Assembly: GCA_024291935.2 (NCBI GenBank)
Contig: CM044321.1
Coordinates: 57,406,985-57,470,984 of the forward strand
Direction: 5' to 3'
Length of the DNA: 64,000 nucleotides
Origin: Okapia johnstoni
Taxonomy: Eukaryota > Chordata > Mammalia > Artiodactyla > Giraffidae
The notes below the pieces were generated by a model, which did no database searches, had not been told where the DNA came from, and saw only the letters and a list, made by a program, of their open reading frames with translations. Within the stretch, counting starts at the first letter, position 1, and each line of letters opens with the position of its first letter. Below are positions 11,056 to 22,441 of the stretch, in pieces. The position numbers and the translations under genes were made by a program.

Positions 11056-11323
11056 AGCAGAAGGCTACGGTTAAAGCCATTGAAATCTCAGCTGAGAACA
11101 GGTTGAAATGGTGCTTACAGAGACCACATATTCTGTTGTAAATGAAGTGGAAAGAGACCCCCCAGCCAGCCAGCCATCTATAATGGACATAATCTGAATC
11201 CATTCGACAGACCCAGCAACTGAGCAGGGTGAAAGGAATGATGTTCTCAAAGAAGGGTGAAAGCTAAAATATATGTTTTTATTGTACAGTCTTAGAGATG
11301 TTAAAATGACAATTAGAAATCTC

Positions 11324-11552
11324 AATGGGGGCTTCCCAGGTGGCTCAGCAGTAAAGAATCCACCAGCAATGCAGGAGTCTCAGGAGACATGGGTTTGATC
11401 CCCTCATCGAGAAGATGCCCTGGAGGAGGGCATGGCAACCCACTCCAGTATTCTTGTCTGGAGAATCCCATGGACAGAGAAGCCTAATGGGCTGCAGTTT
11501 ATGGGGCTCAAAGAGTCGGACATGGCTAAGGCAACTGAGCACAACACAGCAC
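11324..11552 (+). mobile_element. Bov-tA SINE
   Basis: The head GGGGGCTTCCCAGGTGGCTCAGCAG and the tail CAACTGAGCACAACACAGC are present. A 9-bp TSD, AGAAATCTC, lies at 11315-11323 and 11553-11561. Confidence 0.92.
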
Positions 11553-11883
11553 AGAAATCTCGATAGCTTTCCAAGGGTCAGCCTAAATAAAGCCGGGAAT
11601 ACTGAGAGCAACCAATGATCCTTGGGATGAGTAGTAATGGAAGGACTGTGAGTTAGTATCTTTAAGTCTATGGTGTGTGTGTGTGTTTATAAGAGAGAGG
11701 AACTTAGTGATTTACTTTTCTTTTTTCCCAAGACTTCCTTTTCCCAGCGGGGTGAAGAACGTTGTCCTTGAACAGTAAAACAAAAGGGAGCTCTTCATTT
11801 ACCAACATGAAAGCCAAGAGTGTCTGGGGTTTTAGATACGGTCCTTTTTATTTGAGAGGTTAAGTATTTCCTCAGATAAGTAC

Positions 11884-12154
11884 CGGAGAAGGCAATGGCA
11901 ACCCACTCCAATACTCTTGCCTGGAGAATCCCATGGACAGAGGAGCCTGGTGGGCTACAGTCCATGAGGTCGCAAAGAGTGGGACACGACTGAACGACTT
12001 CACTTTCACGCACTGGAGAAGGAAATGGTAACCCACTCCAGTATTCTTGCCTGGAGAATCCCAGGGACGGGGGAGCCTGGTGGGCTGCCATCTATGGGGT
12101 CGCACAGAGTCAGACACGACTAACGCGACTTAGCAGCAGCAGCAGCAGCAGCAA
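11884..12154 (+). mobile_element. Bov-A2 SINE (dimeric)
   Basis: Two Bov-A monomers in tandem are joined by GACTTCACTTTCACGCACTGGAG and end in an (AGC)7-type tail. An 8-bp TSD, ATAAGTAC, lies at 11876-11883 and 12155-12162. Confidence 0.92.
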
Positions 12155-12345
12155 ATAAGTACATATATTGTTCAATGGAGAGAAAAGATGTTTGTTGTGT
12201 AAACTTTAGTAGAATTGTGGTACTGGGACTGTGCTTTTACCATGAGACCTAAAAGGCAAATGCCATTCTATTTTGTCACTATTTTAAATGACCAATTCTC
12301 TGTTTTTGATTTAGTTAAGCTGATTTGTAATTTATTCTGGAGTAG

Positions 12346-12550
12346 TGATGTGATAGTAGCTCAATCGTGTCCAACTCTTTGAGACCCCATGGACTGTAGT
12401 CCGCCAGGATCCTCTGTCCATGGAATCCTCCAGGCAAGAATGCTGGAATGGGTAGCCATTCCCTTCTCCAGGGGATCCTCCCAATCCAGGGATTGAACCT
12501 GGGTCTCCCGCAATGCAAGCAGATTCTTTACCATCTGAGCCACCAGGAAT
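12346..12550 (-). mobile_element. Bov-tA SINE
   Basis: Antisense element with CCATCTGAGCCACCAGGAAT at its end. The TSD TGGAGTAG lies at 12338-12345 and 12551-12558. Confidence 0.9.
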
Positions 12551-12558
12551 TGGAGTAG

Positions 12559-13060
12559 AGACCATATCAAACTAGTCAGACATGTATTAGGAGGGATATC
12601 AGTAAGGGAGATGGCTTTCTATAGAGAATTCATTTTTCTTCTTGGGAAAGATGTTGAAAATAGAGGTCCTATTTGTAGAGAATGGGAGTGGGGAGGGAGT
12701 AATCTGGGGGATGTAGTGACCATGGGCTCCTATTCTTTGGACTTTGATCAGTGAAAAAATTTTGAGGCTCATGCTGACTTTCCTCCAGAGAGGTTTTGCC
12801 CTTATTTTCTGCCAGGTTCTTGAATGCATTGCAATCCTATGACCACATTAGATTAAATTCTTTACTAGATTTCTTTTTTACACCACACAGATAATGAAAA
12901 CTCTGGCCATAATTCCCCAAGAAGTGGCTTGTGATTCAAATTTTCCACCTGCACCCCAGGGGTCCACACAGACAAAGTCTATTACTTCTGTCTGATGTCT
13001 GTTTCTCATTTGCTCTTACACTGAGAATGTAGCCTGTGAAACCAAGTAGGACCCTATGGG
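12559..13060. other. unassigned
   Basis: No repeat or gene recognised. The sequence is of ordinary composition. Confidence 0.4.
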
Positions 13061-13668
13061 GCTCCTGGGCATGAAAGCCTTTCTGTGTCCCCTGTTTCTT
13101 GTTTGTAGGGAATAGGCTTCAGCCTCCGTGACCTTCCCTGAGCTCCAAAGAGCAGGTTCAAACGGCTGCTAATTAGGGAAGGAAGGCAATGCAGAAACAA
13201 GGGAGGAGCAGTCAAGAAACAATAATTCAACCCTGGGACAGGATCCTGGTCCCATCTCAAAGGATAGATATAACAATATCTTTGAGCTCTTCTGCAGAAC
13301 TAAAGCCCTCAACAAATGGAAAATGTTAACCACTTGATGAAGCACTCTTCGTTCCAGAGAGAAGGTCACAGTCTAATAATCCTGAAAACCATGGAAGCTC
13401 ATCAGGAGACCACCAAAGCCCAGATTAAAGGAATGTAGGCCCTGCACACAACCTGACCCTTATCAGCAACCCCCCACCCCGCCCCCGCCTTGAACCATTG
13501 CTGTAAAGCTCCTCACCAAATTCCATGTTGGGACATATAGTTTTGAGGCCATTAGCTGTGTCCCCCTTTTCCTGGCAAAGCAATAAAGCTACTATTTTCT
13601 ACTTCACCCAAAACTCTGTCTCCGTGATTCAATTTGGCACCGGTACACAGAGGCCAAGTTCTGGCATC
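13060..13668 (+). mobile_element. solo LTR of an endogenous retrovirus
   Basis: The 3' part carries AGCAATAAAGCTACTATTTTC (AATAAA at 13582-13587), then CTCTGTCTCCGTGATTCAATTTGGCACCGG, a U5-like end as in bovine LTRs. No retroviral coding sequence lies on either side, so it looks like a solo LTR. The left edge (TG near 13060-13070) is approximate. Confidence 0.65.
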
Positions 13669-13779
13669 ACTTACAGCAGTGTTTTAGCTTTATTCAAAGG
13701 TATTGTAGACCTTCTCCAGAAAGGTCACCGTTGAGTCCTTCTCGATCTGTAATTGCATAGTGTTCATCACATCAAAAAA

Positions 13780-14205
13780 TGGAAACTAATTTCCCATCTC
13801 TTGAATCTGGTCTGGGCTTAGTAACTTGCTTGGACAACAGGATACAGCGGAAGTGACATTCTGGAACTTCCAAGACTCGGCCATGACAAGCCTTGAGGCT
13901 TCTGCCTGAGTCTTTTGGACAATTGTTCTTGAGATGTTCACTCTTAGAAGGTGACTGTCATTCTGTGAGAAGACCAAACTACCTGGAGAGATAACATGAA
14001 GATGTTTTGGTTAGCAGCCCTGGCCAAGTTCCAATCCAGAGCCAACATCAACTGCCAGCCACACGAGTGAGCCTTCCCTGGTGGACAGCCAAGCTTTCAG
14101 ATGACTCCAGCCCCAGTTTCCCTCCAGATAGCACCCCAGGAAACTCCCCAAGTGAGAACTTCCCAGCTGAGTCCAGCCAACCCACAGACAGAAATTAGTA
14201 GGCAG
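13780..14205 (+). mobile_element. MLT1 (MaLR) LTR
   Basis: The opening TTTCCCATCTCTTGAATCTGG, then CTTGCTTGGACAACAGGATACAG, CAACTGCCAGCCACACGAGTGAG and CAGATGACTCCAGCCCCAG are characteristic of diverged MLT1 LTRs. Confidence 0.78.
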
Positions 14206-14467
14206 ACATTGAGGAAGAGAAAAGTAAAGGGAATTTTAATTGAGGGACATGGATAAAGACACAAATAAAATCTAGTGCTTTTTGAACATTGTAAGCACTC
14301 TAATGTGGACTGGTGGACTTACAGGTATTTAGGGGGCCATGGGAGACCATGAGAAACTTCTGAGAGAAATAGTATTAATTAATATAATGACTAAGCCACC
14401 TGTGTGTGAGAACCATCACTCTAGAAGTAGCTTATAGGCTAGATCTTCAGCATAAATATAGAACAAT

Positions 14468-14746
14468 GCTGCTGCTGCTGCTGCTAAGTTGCTTCAGTCG
14501 TGTCTGACTCTGTGCCACCCCATAGACGGCAGCCCACCAGGCTCCCCCGTCCCTGGGATTCTCCAGGCAAGAACACTGGAGTGGGTTGCCATTTCCTTCT
14601 CCAATGCATGAAAGTGAAAAGTGAAAGTGAAGTCGCTCAGTCGTGTCTGACTGTTAGTGACCGCATGATCTGCAGCCTACCAACCTCCTTTGTCTATGGG
14701 ATTTTCCAGGCAGGAGTACTGGAGTGGGTTGCCATTGCCTTCTCCA
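14468..14746 (-). mobile_element. Bov-A2 SINE (dimeric)
   Basis: It starts with (CTG)n, the antisense tail. Two Bov-A units are joined by CAATGCATGAAAGTGAAAAG. It ends at CATTGCCTTCTCC. Confidence 0.93.
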
Positions 14747-15325
14747 TAGAACCATGTTCTAAAGCTAAACAGAACTTATTCTTGATTGTCTTCAGTTATA
14801 AATGATTCATTCTTCTCTGCTAGAGGAGTTAAGGGCAAATTAATTTTATTAAGTTTTCCTGCAAGGAAATGGCATAAATCTATGAGCACAGGAGCCACTT
14901 ACTTTGAAAATCTCAGTCTTTTCAGCTATCCTCAGATTTCCTCACTCTGGCCACGTTTGAACTTGTGCTTTTTAGTTGTGGCTGACTCCACTCTTTAAAG
15001 AAAAACAAACAAACCCACACCTGGCAATTCTTATTGAGTAAAATTGTAGTCCGGGATGATCATCCTTTTTTTTTTTTTTTAAAGCTTCATCAGTTATCTG
15101 GATGAAGTATATTTTTAGATCTTCTTTTCAGAACCACACAGATCTCCAGTTACCCTCTTTGGAAGAAGTCAAATCATTTTTTATAAACAGTTCTCCATTT
15201 CAAATTTGACTATACTCCAAAATGCTCTTAAATATCTGAGTTCTGCCACAAAGGGAAAAATAACTCTTAAAAAGGAACTGTGCTTATAAAGGAAAGAGTG
15301 TTTTAACAAAGAGCCCTATGAGCTG
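14747..15325. other. unassigned
   Basis: AT-rich DNA with a T-run at 15067-15080. No gene or repeat assigned. Confidence 0.4.
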
Positions 15326-15480
15326 GAGTCTAACCTCATCTCAGACACTTTCCAGCTATGTGACCTCAGGCCAAGGACTTAGCTCTCTTGGTTTGGTTTT
15401 CTCATCTGTAACACAGGAATGACAATACTCACCCCCATCTTGCAAAGTGATCCTGATGACAAAATAAAATATGAAAACCC
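15326..15480 (+). mobile_element. MIR remnant
   Basis: TTTCCAGCTATGTGACCTCAGGCCAAGGACTTAGC followed by TTTTCTCATCTGTAACACAGGAATGACAATAC is a clear sense MIR core. Confidence 0.85.
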
Positions 15481-15853
15481 ACATCAAATCCATTTGAAAT
15501 CTACCAGCTCCCTCAGAAATGTCAGCTATTCTATGCTACTAAATGTTTTGCATAAGCGGAGTTCATATTAATCAACTTACATGTTAAATGCCTTTGGGGA
15601 GTCTGCCCCTTAAACGAAGTGAGGCAGTGACTCGTTCCTTAAAGCAAATAATTAATTAGTGATGAGTTAGTCCCTAATTTTTCTGTTCTTTGAATTTTGC
15701 AATTTTGAGCGTTCTGAAAATAGGGCGCACTCGAGTTCCTGCTTAAAAGATTTCGGTGATTATGCTGAGCGTAATGCAGCGCTGGACAGAGGGAGCTCTG
15801 ATGTTGGCATCAGCTCTCATGATGAATGACCAGCAAGCCTCCTGGAATGCCTC

Positions 15854-15938
15854 CACGTGCCCCCCAAGGGCTCCTGGAACATGACTTCGGTCCTCTTTAC
15901 GTAAGAAGTGACGTCACTGGAGCCTAATTTATGACTCA
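15854..15938. promoter_or_regulatory. candidate enhancer: E-box / bZIP / CRE / AP-1 cluster
   Basis: Four exact consensus motifs lie within 85 bp: CACGTG (15854-15859), the palindrome TTACGTAA (15897-15904), the full CRE palindrome TGACGTCA (15909-15916) and TGACTCA (15932-15938). The sequence around them is not a recognised repeat. CREB/ATF, PAR-bZIP, USF and AP-1 proteins are the known binders of such motifs. Activity is inferred. Confidence 0.5.
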
Positions 15939-15990
15939 AAGCCACTCTGAGTCTCCTTAACCTCTTCTCAAATGTAGCCATCTATAAACA

Positions 15991-16040
15991 GGGGGTGGGG
16001 GTGGGGAGAGTGGAGGGGTTGGGGGTGGGGATGGGGAGGG
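15991..16040 (+). repeat. G-rich tract with G-quadruplex potential
   Basis: Many runs of four or five G (GGGGGTGGGGGTGGGG, GAGGGGTTGGGGGTGGGG) occur within about 50 bp on the + strand. Confidence 0.6.
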
Positions 16041-16074
16041 TTTGTGGACTCGCAGTCTGGGAGACTAGCATTTG

Positions 16075-16245
16075 AACTGTGGCTCTGGATTCACAGGCAA
16101 GGAAGGCAATCTCTAGAACTTTGATTTTCTAATCTATAAAACTGAAAATATTGAAATCACAGTGTTGTGAAGATGATAACCTGTATAAAAGCAGCTAGCA
16201 AAGTACTGGGTACAGAGGAGGCATTCAATGCGTTGTGCTTATTTT
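16075..16245 (+). mobile_element. MIR remnant, diverged
   Basis: The order TTTCTAATCTATAAAACTGAAAATA, GTTGTGAAGATGATAACCTG, AAAGTACTGGGTACAGAGGAGG fits the 3' half of MIR. Confidence 0.65.
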
Positions 16246-16401
16246 AATAGAGTGAACCTGTAGGGGAGAAAAGAGATTTTTTTTTAGGGTCCCTGAAAAT
16301 TAAACTGACAAAGATGAAAAAAAATAAAATAAAATAAACTGATGAAGATGGATGCAGTAAAATAATAAATCTATTTGTTCTTTGTCTCCTGGTCCTAGCT
16401 T

Positions 16402-16602
16402 GAAAGAAAAGTGAAAGTGAAAGTCTCTCAGTCACTTTTCGACCCCATGGACTGGATAGTCTATGGGATTTTCTAGGCCAGAATACTGGAAGTGGGTAGA
16501 CTTTCCCTTCTCCAGGGGATCTTCCCAACCCAGGAATCAAACTGGTATCTCATGCATTGCAGGTGGATTCTTGACCAACTGAGCTAATGAAGCCCCTTGC
16601 CA
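16402..16602 (-). mobile_element. Bov-tA SINE
   Basis: Antisense body with CTCTCAGTCACTTTTCGACCCCATGGAC through CCAACTGAGCTAATGAAGCCC. Confidence 0.85.
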
Positions 16603-17027
16603 TTACCTGAGCTATAGGAGTATCTGTTTCTCACAAGCGCCCCTTTCAAGGACGCAGAGTTTATGCTAATGAGGTGCCTTAGGGTAGGATCCCTAGATAG
16701 CCTTGGGGTGACTGGGAGGGGGCAGAGGGGAGTCATTAGAAAGACAAAGTGATTAAGGGTTGGAAATTTCAGCACCATCCACTGGACGGGGAGGCGGAGT
16801 AAATGGGGCTACAGATTAAGCTCTGGAAACGCCCTTGACCAGTGAAAGTTGATGAGCATCTGGGGTGGTAAAGCAGACACGTGCTGAGAGGGCAGTGCGC
16901 ACAGCTCCGTGGAGACAGAAACTCTGCACTCGGGACCCTTCTGGACCCCTCTGTACCTCTTCATCTGGCTGTTCATCTGTATCCTTTAATATTCTTTTTT
17001 TTTTCCCCAAATGATCAGAAATCTGTC

Positions 17028-17149
17028 TCTTTTTTGTTTTTTGGCAGCCCTGTCAGGCATGTGGGATCTTGGTTACCTGACCAGGGATCAAATCTGGGCT
17101 CCTGCAGTGAAAGCTCAGAGTCTTAACCACTAGGATGACCCGGGAATTC
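17028..17149 (-). mobile_element. CHR-type SINE
   Basis: The antisense pattern is a T-rich lead, GGCAGCCCTGTCAGGCATGTGGGATC, CCTGACCAGGGATCAAATC, and the end ATGACCCGGGAATTCCC. Confidence 0.85.
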
Positions 17150-17161
17150 CCTAATAAACTG

Positions 17162-17371
17162 TTGTTGTTGTTTAGTCTCAAAGTTCTGTCCAACTCTTTT
17201 GCCACCTCATGGACTATAGCCCACCAGGCTCCTCTGCCCATGGGGTTTCCGAGGCAAGAAAACTGGAGTGGATTGCTATTTTCTTTTCAAAGCTATCTTC
17301 CTGACCCAGGCATTGAACCCAGGTCTCCTGCATTGGCAGGCGGATTCTTTACCACTGAGACACCAGAGAAA
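17162..17371 (-). mobile_element. Bov-tA SINE
   Basis: Antisense element starting TTGTTGTTGTTTAGTCTCAAAG. A perfect 12-bp TSD, CCTAATAAACTG, lies at 17150-17161 and 17372-17383. Confidence 0.93.
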
Positions 17372-17428
17372 CCTAATAAACTGGTAAATATAAGTAAATA
17401 CTTCTCATAGTTTTGTGAGCCACTATGG

Positions 17429-17655
17429 GCTTCCCAGGTGGCACTAGTGGTAAAGAACCCACCTGCCCATGCAGGAGACATGAGAGATGCAGGGTCAATC
17501 CCTGGGTGGGGAAGATTCCCTGGAGAAGGACGTGGCAACCCACTCCAGTATTCTTGCCTGGAGAAGCCCATGGACAGAGGAGCCTGGCGAGCTACAGTCC
17601 ACAGAGTTCCATAGAGTCAGACATGACTGAAGTGACTTAGCTAACACTTCAGCAA
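17429..17655 (+). mobile_element. Bov-tA SINE
   Basis: GGGCTTCCCAGGTGGCACTAG head, full body, and a CTGAAGTGACTTAGC end. Confidence 0.9.
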
Positions 17656-17822
17656 CTTAACCAAACTGAAGGAGGAGGTCAGGGGACCCTCCAATGAATA
17701 GCCAGTTGGTCAGAAGCACAGGTAACAACTTGGATTTGCAATTGACATCTCACATGGGGTGGGGGATGGCAGTCTTGAGAGACTGAGCCCTTAATCTGGG
17801 AATATGACGCTCTCTCCAGGTA

Positions 17823-18290
17823 GATAAAGGTCTGTATAGTCAAAGCTATGGTTTTTCCAATAGTCATGTATGGATGTGAGAGTTGGACCATAAAGAAGGC
17901 TGAGCACCGAAGAATTGATGCTTTTGAACTGTGGTTTTGGAGAAGACTCTTGAGAGTCCCTTGGACTGCAAGGAGATCAAACCAGTCAATACTAAAGAAA
18001 ATCTACCCCGAATATTCATTGGAAGGACTGATGCTGAAGGTGAAGCTCCAACACTTTGCCCACCTGATGCAAAGAGCCGACTTATTGGAAAAGACCCTGA
18101 TGCTGGGAAAGATAGAAGCCAGGAGGAGAAGGGGATGACAGAAGATGAGATGGTTGGATGGCATCATCAACTTAATGGACATGATTTTGAGCAAGCTCCA
18201 GGAGATGGTGATGGAAAGGGAAACCTAGTGTGCTGCGGTCCATGGGGTCGCAAAGAGTTGGACATGACCGAACAACTGAACAATAACCAG
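17823..18290 (+). mobile_element. BovB LINE, 3' fragment
   Basis: GTCATGTATGGATGTGAGAG, GAATTGATGCTTTTGAACTG and the end GTCGCAAAGAGTTGGACATGACCGAAC are sense BovB. It covers the C-terminal coding part and the tail. Confidence 0.93.
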
Positions 18291-18865
18291 GTAGATAGGG
18301 TTAGAACTGAGTTAACTGCTTTGCGGTGTTGGAAAAACACACATTAGAACAGATAAACAAGAAAGAGCATATACACAATTATTAAATATAACTGTTACAT
18401 GTCACAGGAACCTTTATAAGGAAATGAAGACCTGGAAGAAACATTTAGACCTGAGTGTTTTTATGCTAGGTTTGATAAAGAGCTAGCCGAAATATGACAG
18501 GTTAAGGAATATGAGATGAGTGGAGTAAATGGAGAAACCTGGCAAGTCCTATTCAGATTCTTCTTGGAGTCCCTTTATCTTCAGAGATAAGCATGCCTCT
18601 TTCTTCTGGGTATGAGAAGGGCACCCCTAACATGAAAGTTTTGTGAGAAGTTTTCAGGGAAGAGGGGTCAAGGAAAGCATTGGAGTGACCTTCCTGCTTT
18701 TGCTGTTCTTTCAAATTTTCTCAGCCCCAAATATTCAATATGCCAAGATGCCATATTTTGAGATATTGTGTCCTGAATTCCATCAAACCGCAGGGTCAGA
18801 AAATTTGAACTTTCATAGTATTGCAAAAATAGTAATAAAAGAGGTAACCATAAAGAATCCAAGCT

Positions 18866-18896
<31 letters not shown>

Positions 18897-19059
18897 GTCA
18901 TTTTGTAGGTCAAAACAGAAACATTTCAAGCATTGGATGAAAGTTCCAGCCTTTGTGGTTTTTGTGAAATGTTCTGATCTAAATACCATCATCCTCTATC
19001 TATAAATCAACTTGGACATAGTCATTTTGCAGGAATTTTAGGTTTAGTCCATTTGTGGT
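18291..19059. other. unassigned, with a TG microsatellite
   Basis: No gene or named repeat is seen apart from the (TG)n tract at 18868-18895. Confidence 0.4.
18868..18895 (+). repeat. (TG)n microsatellite
   Basis: About 14 uninterrupted GT units. Confidence 0.9.
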
Positions 19060-19280
19060 GGTAGTGGTAGTTTAGTCCCTAAGTCATGTCTGACTCTTTT
19101 TCGAGCCCATGGATTATAGCCTCCAGGCTCCTCTGTCCACGGGATTTTCCAGGCAAGAATACTGGAATGAGTTGCCATTTCCTCCTCCAGGGGATCTTCC
19201 TGACCCAGGAATCCAATCCAAGTGTCCTGCATTTCTGCATTGGCAGGTGGATTCTTTACCACTACGCCACCTGGGAAGCC
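19060..19280 (-). mobile_element. Bov-tA SINE
   Basis: Antisense element ending CTTTACCACTACGCCACCTGGGAAGCC. Confidence 0.9.
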
Positions 19281-19626
19281 TGAAATGATCTTACACATGC
19301 AATTTGTTAAGTGATTACCATTTATTTAAATGTTAAGTAATCAACAATCCTCTAAATATTCTCAGACTAATTACATAACTAATAAATCAAATATATAAAT
19401 TTAATAAAGTGAATTGTTTCAACTGTTTAGACATTGCAAACCTATCTAATCCAATACTTCTAAATGTTAAATTGAAGTCACAAATATATTAGTCTTGTAA
19501 ATGCTTTAACACCTTAAGAGACAATATTTAAGCATTATAATGATTAAAAATCAGTTAAGTTTACACTAAGCAAGTAATAAGATTGTTAACATTATGGAAA
19601 AAAAATCCTCCTCTTCTAAAAATGTC
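19281..19626. other. AT-rich unassigned stretch
   Basis: Very AT-rich (many TTTAAAT and AATAAA words). No gene or repeat family assigned. Confidence 0.4.
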
Positions 19627-19639
19627 AAAAAATAATTCT

Positions 19640-20669
19640 TTTAGTCTCAAAAACATACAAGCAGCTCATGCAACTCAATACCAGAAAAATAAATGACCCA
19701 ATCAAAATATGGGCCAAAGAAATAAACAGACATTTCTCCAAAGAAGACACATAGATGGCTAACAAACACATGAAAAGATGCTCAACATCACTCATTATCA
19801 GAGAAATGCAAATCAAAACCACAATGAGGAATCATCTCATGCCAGTCAGAATGGCTGCTATCAAAAAGTCTACAAGCAATAAATGCTGGAGAGGGTGTGG
19901 AGAAAAGGCAACCCTCTTACGCTGTTGGTGGGAATGCAAACTAGTACAGCCACTATGGAGAACAGTATGGAGATTTCCTTGAAAAACTGGAAATAGAACT
20001 GCCATATGACCCAGCAATCCCACTGTTGGGCATACACACCGAGGAAACCAGAATTGAAAGAGACATGTGTATCCCAATGTTCATCGCAGCACTGTTTATA
20101 ATAGCCAGAACTTGGAAGCAACCTAGATGTCCATTGGCAGACAAATGGATAAGAAAATTGTGGTACATATACACAATGGAATATTACTCAGCTATTAAAA
20201 AGAATGCATTTGAATCAGTTCTGATGAGGTGGATGAAACTGGAGCTTATTATACAAAGTGAAGTAAGTCAGAAAGAAAAACAGCAATACAGTATATTAAT
20301 GCATATATATGGAACTTAGAAAGATGGTAACGATGATCCTATATCTGAGACAGCAAAGAGACACAGATATAAAGAATAGACTTTTGGACTCTGTGGGAGA
20401 AGGAGAGGGTGGGATGATTTGAGAGAATAGCATTGAAACATGTATATTACCATATGTGAAATGGATGACCAGTCCAAATTCGATGCATGAAACAGGGCAC
20501 TCAAAGCTGGTGCTCTGGGACAACCCTGAGGGATGGGATGGGGAGGGAGGTGGGAGGGGCGTTCAGGATGGGGGACACATGTACACCCATGGCTGATTCA
20601 TGTCAATGTATGGCAAAAACCACCACAATATTGTAAAGTAATTAGCCTCCAATTAAAATAAATTAATTA
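19640..20669 (+). mobile_element. L1 LINE, 5'-truncated, relatively young
   Basis: It covers the end of ORF2 (GGGCCAAAGAAATAAACAGACATTTCTCC; GCTGGAGAGGGTGTGGAGAAAAGG; GCAGCACTGTTTATAATAGCC) and the 3' UTR down to an A-rich tail. The TSD AAAAAATAATTCT lies at 19627-19639 and again at about 20670-20682. Confidence 0.92.
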
Positions 20670-20689
20670 AAAAAATAATTCTACAGCTG

Positions 20690-21075
20690 TTGAACAATGC
20701 ACCTTACTATCAAGAAAAATTTCCCAAAAGTGAAACGTACATATTTACCCTTACATCCTTCCCAGCACAAGACTTTATGCATAAATATGTCAACAACTAT
20801 TTATTCAACTGAATTTTATATTTAGAACTTTCCACAAAGCACTGGTATTATCTTCTCCAGTTTTACATATGAAGAAATAGAAGCATAAACAAGTTATAGC
20901 ATCTTGGATTCCAAACAACCCCTTGCTCAACCCTCCTGCAAGCAAAGCTGCATTTCCTAGAAGTCAGAGGGTGCCTTCTTCTCTAAGTTGATGGAAAGGT
21001 AAGCCATTGCCAGGCCTGCCAGAGGTCAAGTGATGCATAATAAACAGAATACACAAATAACTCACTGGGATGTGT
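20690..21075. other. unassigned with MIR/L2-like stretch
   Basis: CTCCAGTTTTACATATGAAGAAATAGAAGC near 20857-20886 looks like an eroded antisense MIR core. The remainder is unassigned. Confidence 0.4.
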
Positions 21076-21078
21076 ATG

Positions 21079-22160
21079 AGCTAAGGCAGCCATAACAAAA
21101 TTCCACAGACTGGGTGGCTTAAATCACATTTTCTTACAGTTTTGGAAGATAGAAGTCCAAGATCAAGGTGCCACCAAGATTGGTTCCTGGTGTCAACTTT
21201 AAATTCTCAGGAGGCAATGATCAATCAAACTGTTTATCTGGGATCAAAGAACTGCAATTCAGGGTGCACAGATTTGATTAGCAACGCAAAGAGTATCCCA
21301 TTAGGGAGTGACAGTCAGGGTGTTTTTAAAGACAAAAGGAAATGCTTGCATAAGTTGTTTACAAAAAATTTTGATTGGTGTTGGCGCAGAAAGCTTGCCT
21401 TGGCTACACAAGATTGGGTTGCTAAGGTGGTCACTAGGCAGAAGTCTGTTACTGGAGCACGTTGCAGGTAGTCTTGCAGAGTTGTCGGAATATTTGCAAC
21501 TTGAAAGTGAAAGTGAAGTGAAGTCTCTCAGTCGGGTCCGACTCTTTGTGACCCCACGGACTGCAGCCTACCAGGCTCTTCTGTCCATGGGATTTTCCAG
21601 GCAAGAGTACTGGAGTGGGGTGCCATTGCCTTCTCCCTATCACATGAGAAATGGGTAAATAAAATGTGGTAGAGTCACATAATGGCAATCTACATAACAA
21701 TTACAAAGGATGAACTGCTTCTACATTTAGCAACATGCATAGATCTCAAACTGCAACTTGGCCCAGTTCAAAAGTTCACAGTCCCACCGACTGAGGACAT
21801 GTTTCAGGCCCACCTTGATGTCCTCCCAGCTCCACTGAAAGCCCCTTAATATAAGTGATCCCATTTTATTTCACCTTTCACACTGGTGAGGTCTCTCTTC
21901 CTGACTTGTAGACGACTGCCTGCCCCTTGTGTCCTCACATGGCCTTTTCTGTTTGCACAGAGTGGGAGGGAATGGGGGGAACAGGGTGGGAAGGGGGTCT
22001 GCTCTCTTCTTCTTACAAGGACACCAGTCGTATCAGACTAGGGCCCACCCTTAGGACCTTAGTTACCTCCTTAAGGTCCTATCCAAGTACAGTCCTTTTG
22101 GCATTAGGGGTTGAACATATGAATTTTGGTGTTGACATAGTTCATCCATAAGAGAATGCA
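21079..22160 (-). mobile_element. MLT1 (MaLR) LTR, interrupted
   Basis: The first part (21079-21200: GCAGCCATAACAAAATTCC, CACAGACTGGGTGGCTTAAA, AGAAGTCCAAGATCAAGGTG) and the second part (21890-22160: CTTGTAGACGACTGCCTGCC, AAGGACACCAGTCGTATCAG, TTGAACATATGAATTTTGG) are one antisense MLT1. About 690 bp between them include a Bov-A SINE and sequence related to the 25.7-kb segment. Confidence 0.75.
21503..21638 (-). mobile_element. Bov-A SINE monomer
   Basis: GAAAGTGAAAGTGAAGTGAAGTC leads into an antisense Bov-A body ending CATTGCCTTCTCC. Confidence 0.88.
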
Positions 22161-22441
22161 ACAACTAACTGGAGGCCAAGCCTCTGAAGGTAACAGGACC
22201 CTCCTCAGCCCAGTGGTTCTGGACGCTTCTTGATGGCAGATCCCACTCTCCTCGTGGGCTGTAGGAACTCAGAGCTTGGGATATGCCTCTACGAAGTCTA
22301 AGGAAGGTGTTAGGAAGCTTTGTTCTTTGTATTTTTGATCTTGTGCATAACTTTCACTCCAATTGTTGGTTGGTTTGCAAGTAAACTGAAGGGAAGAAAA
22401 TGTCCAGAGTCCAATGCATCATTTCTGCTGATATTTAAAAC

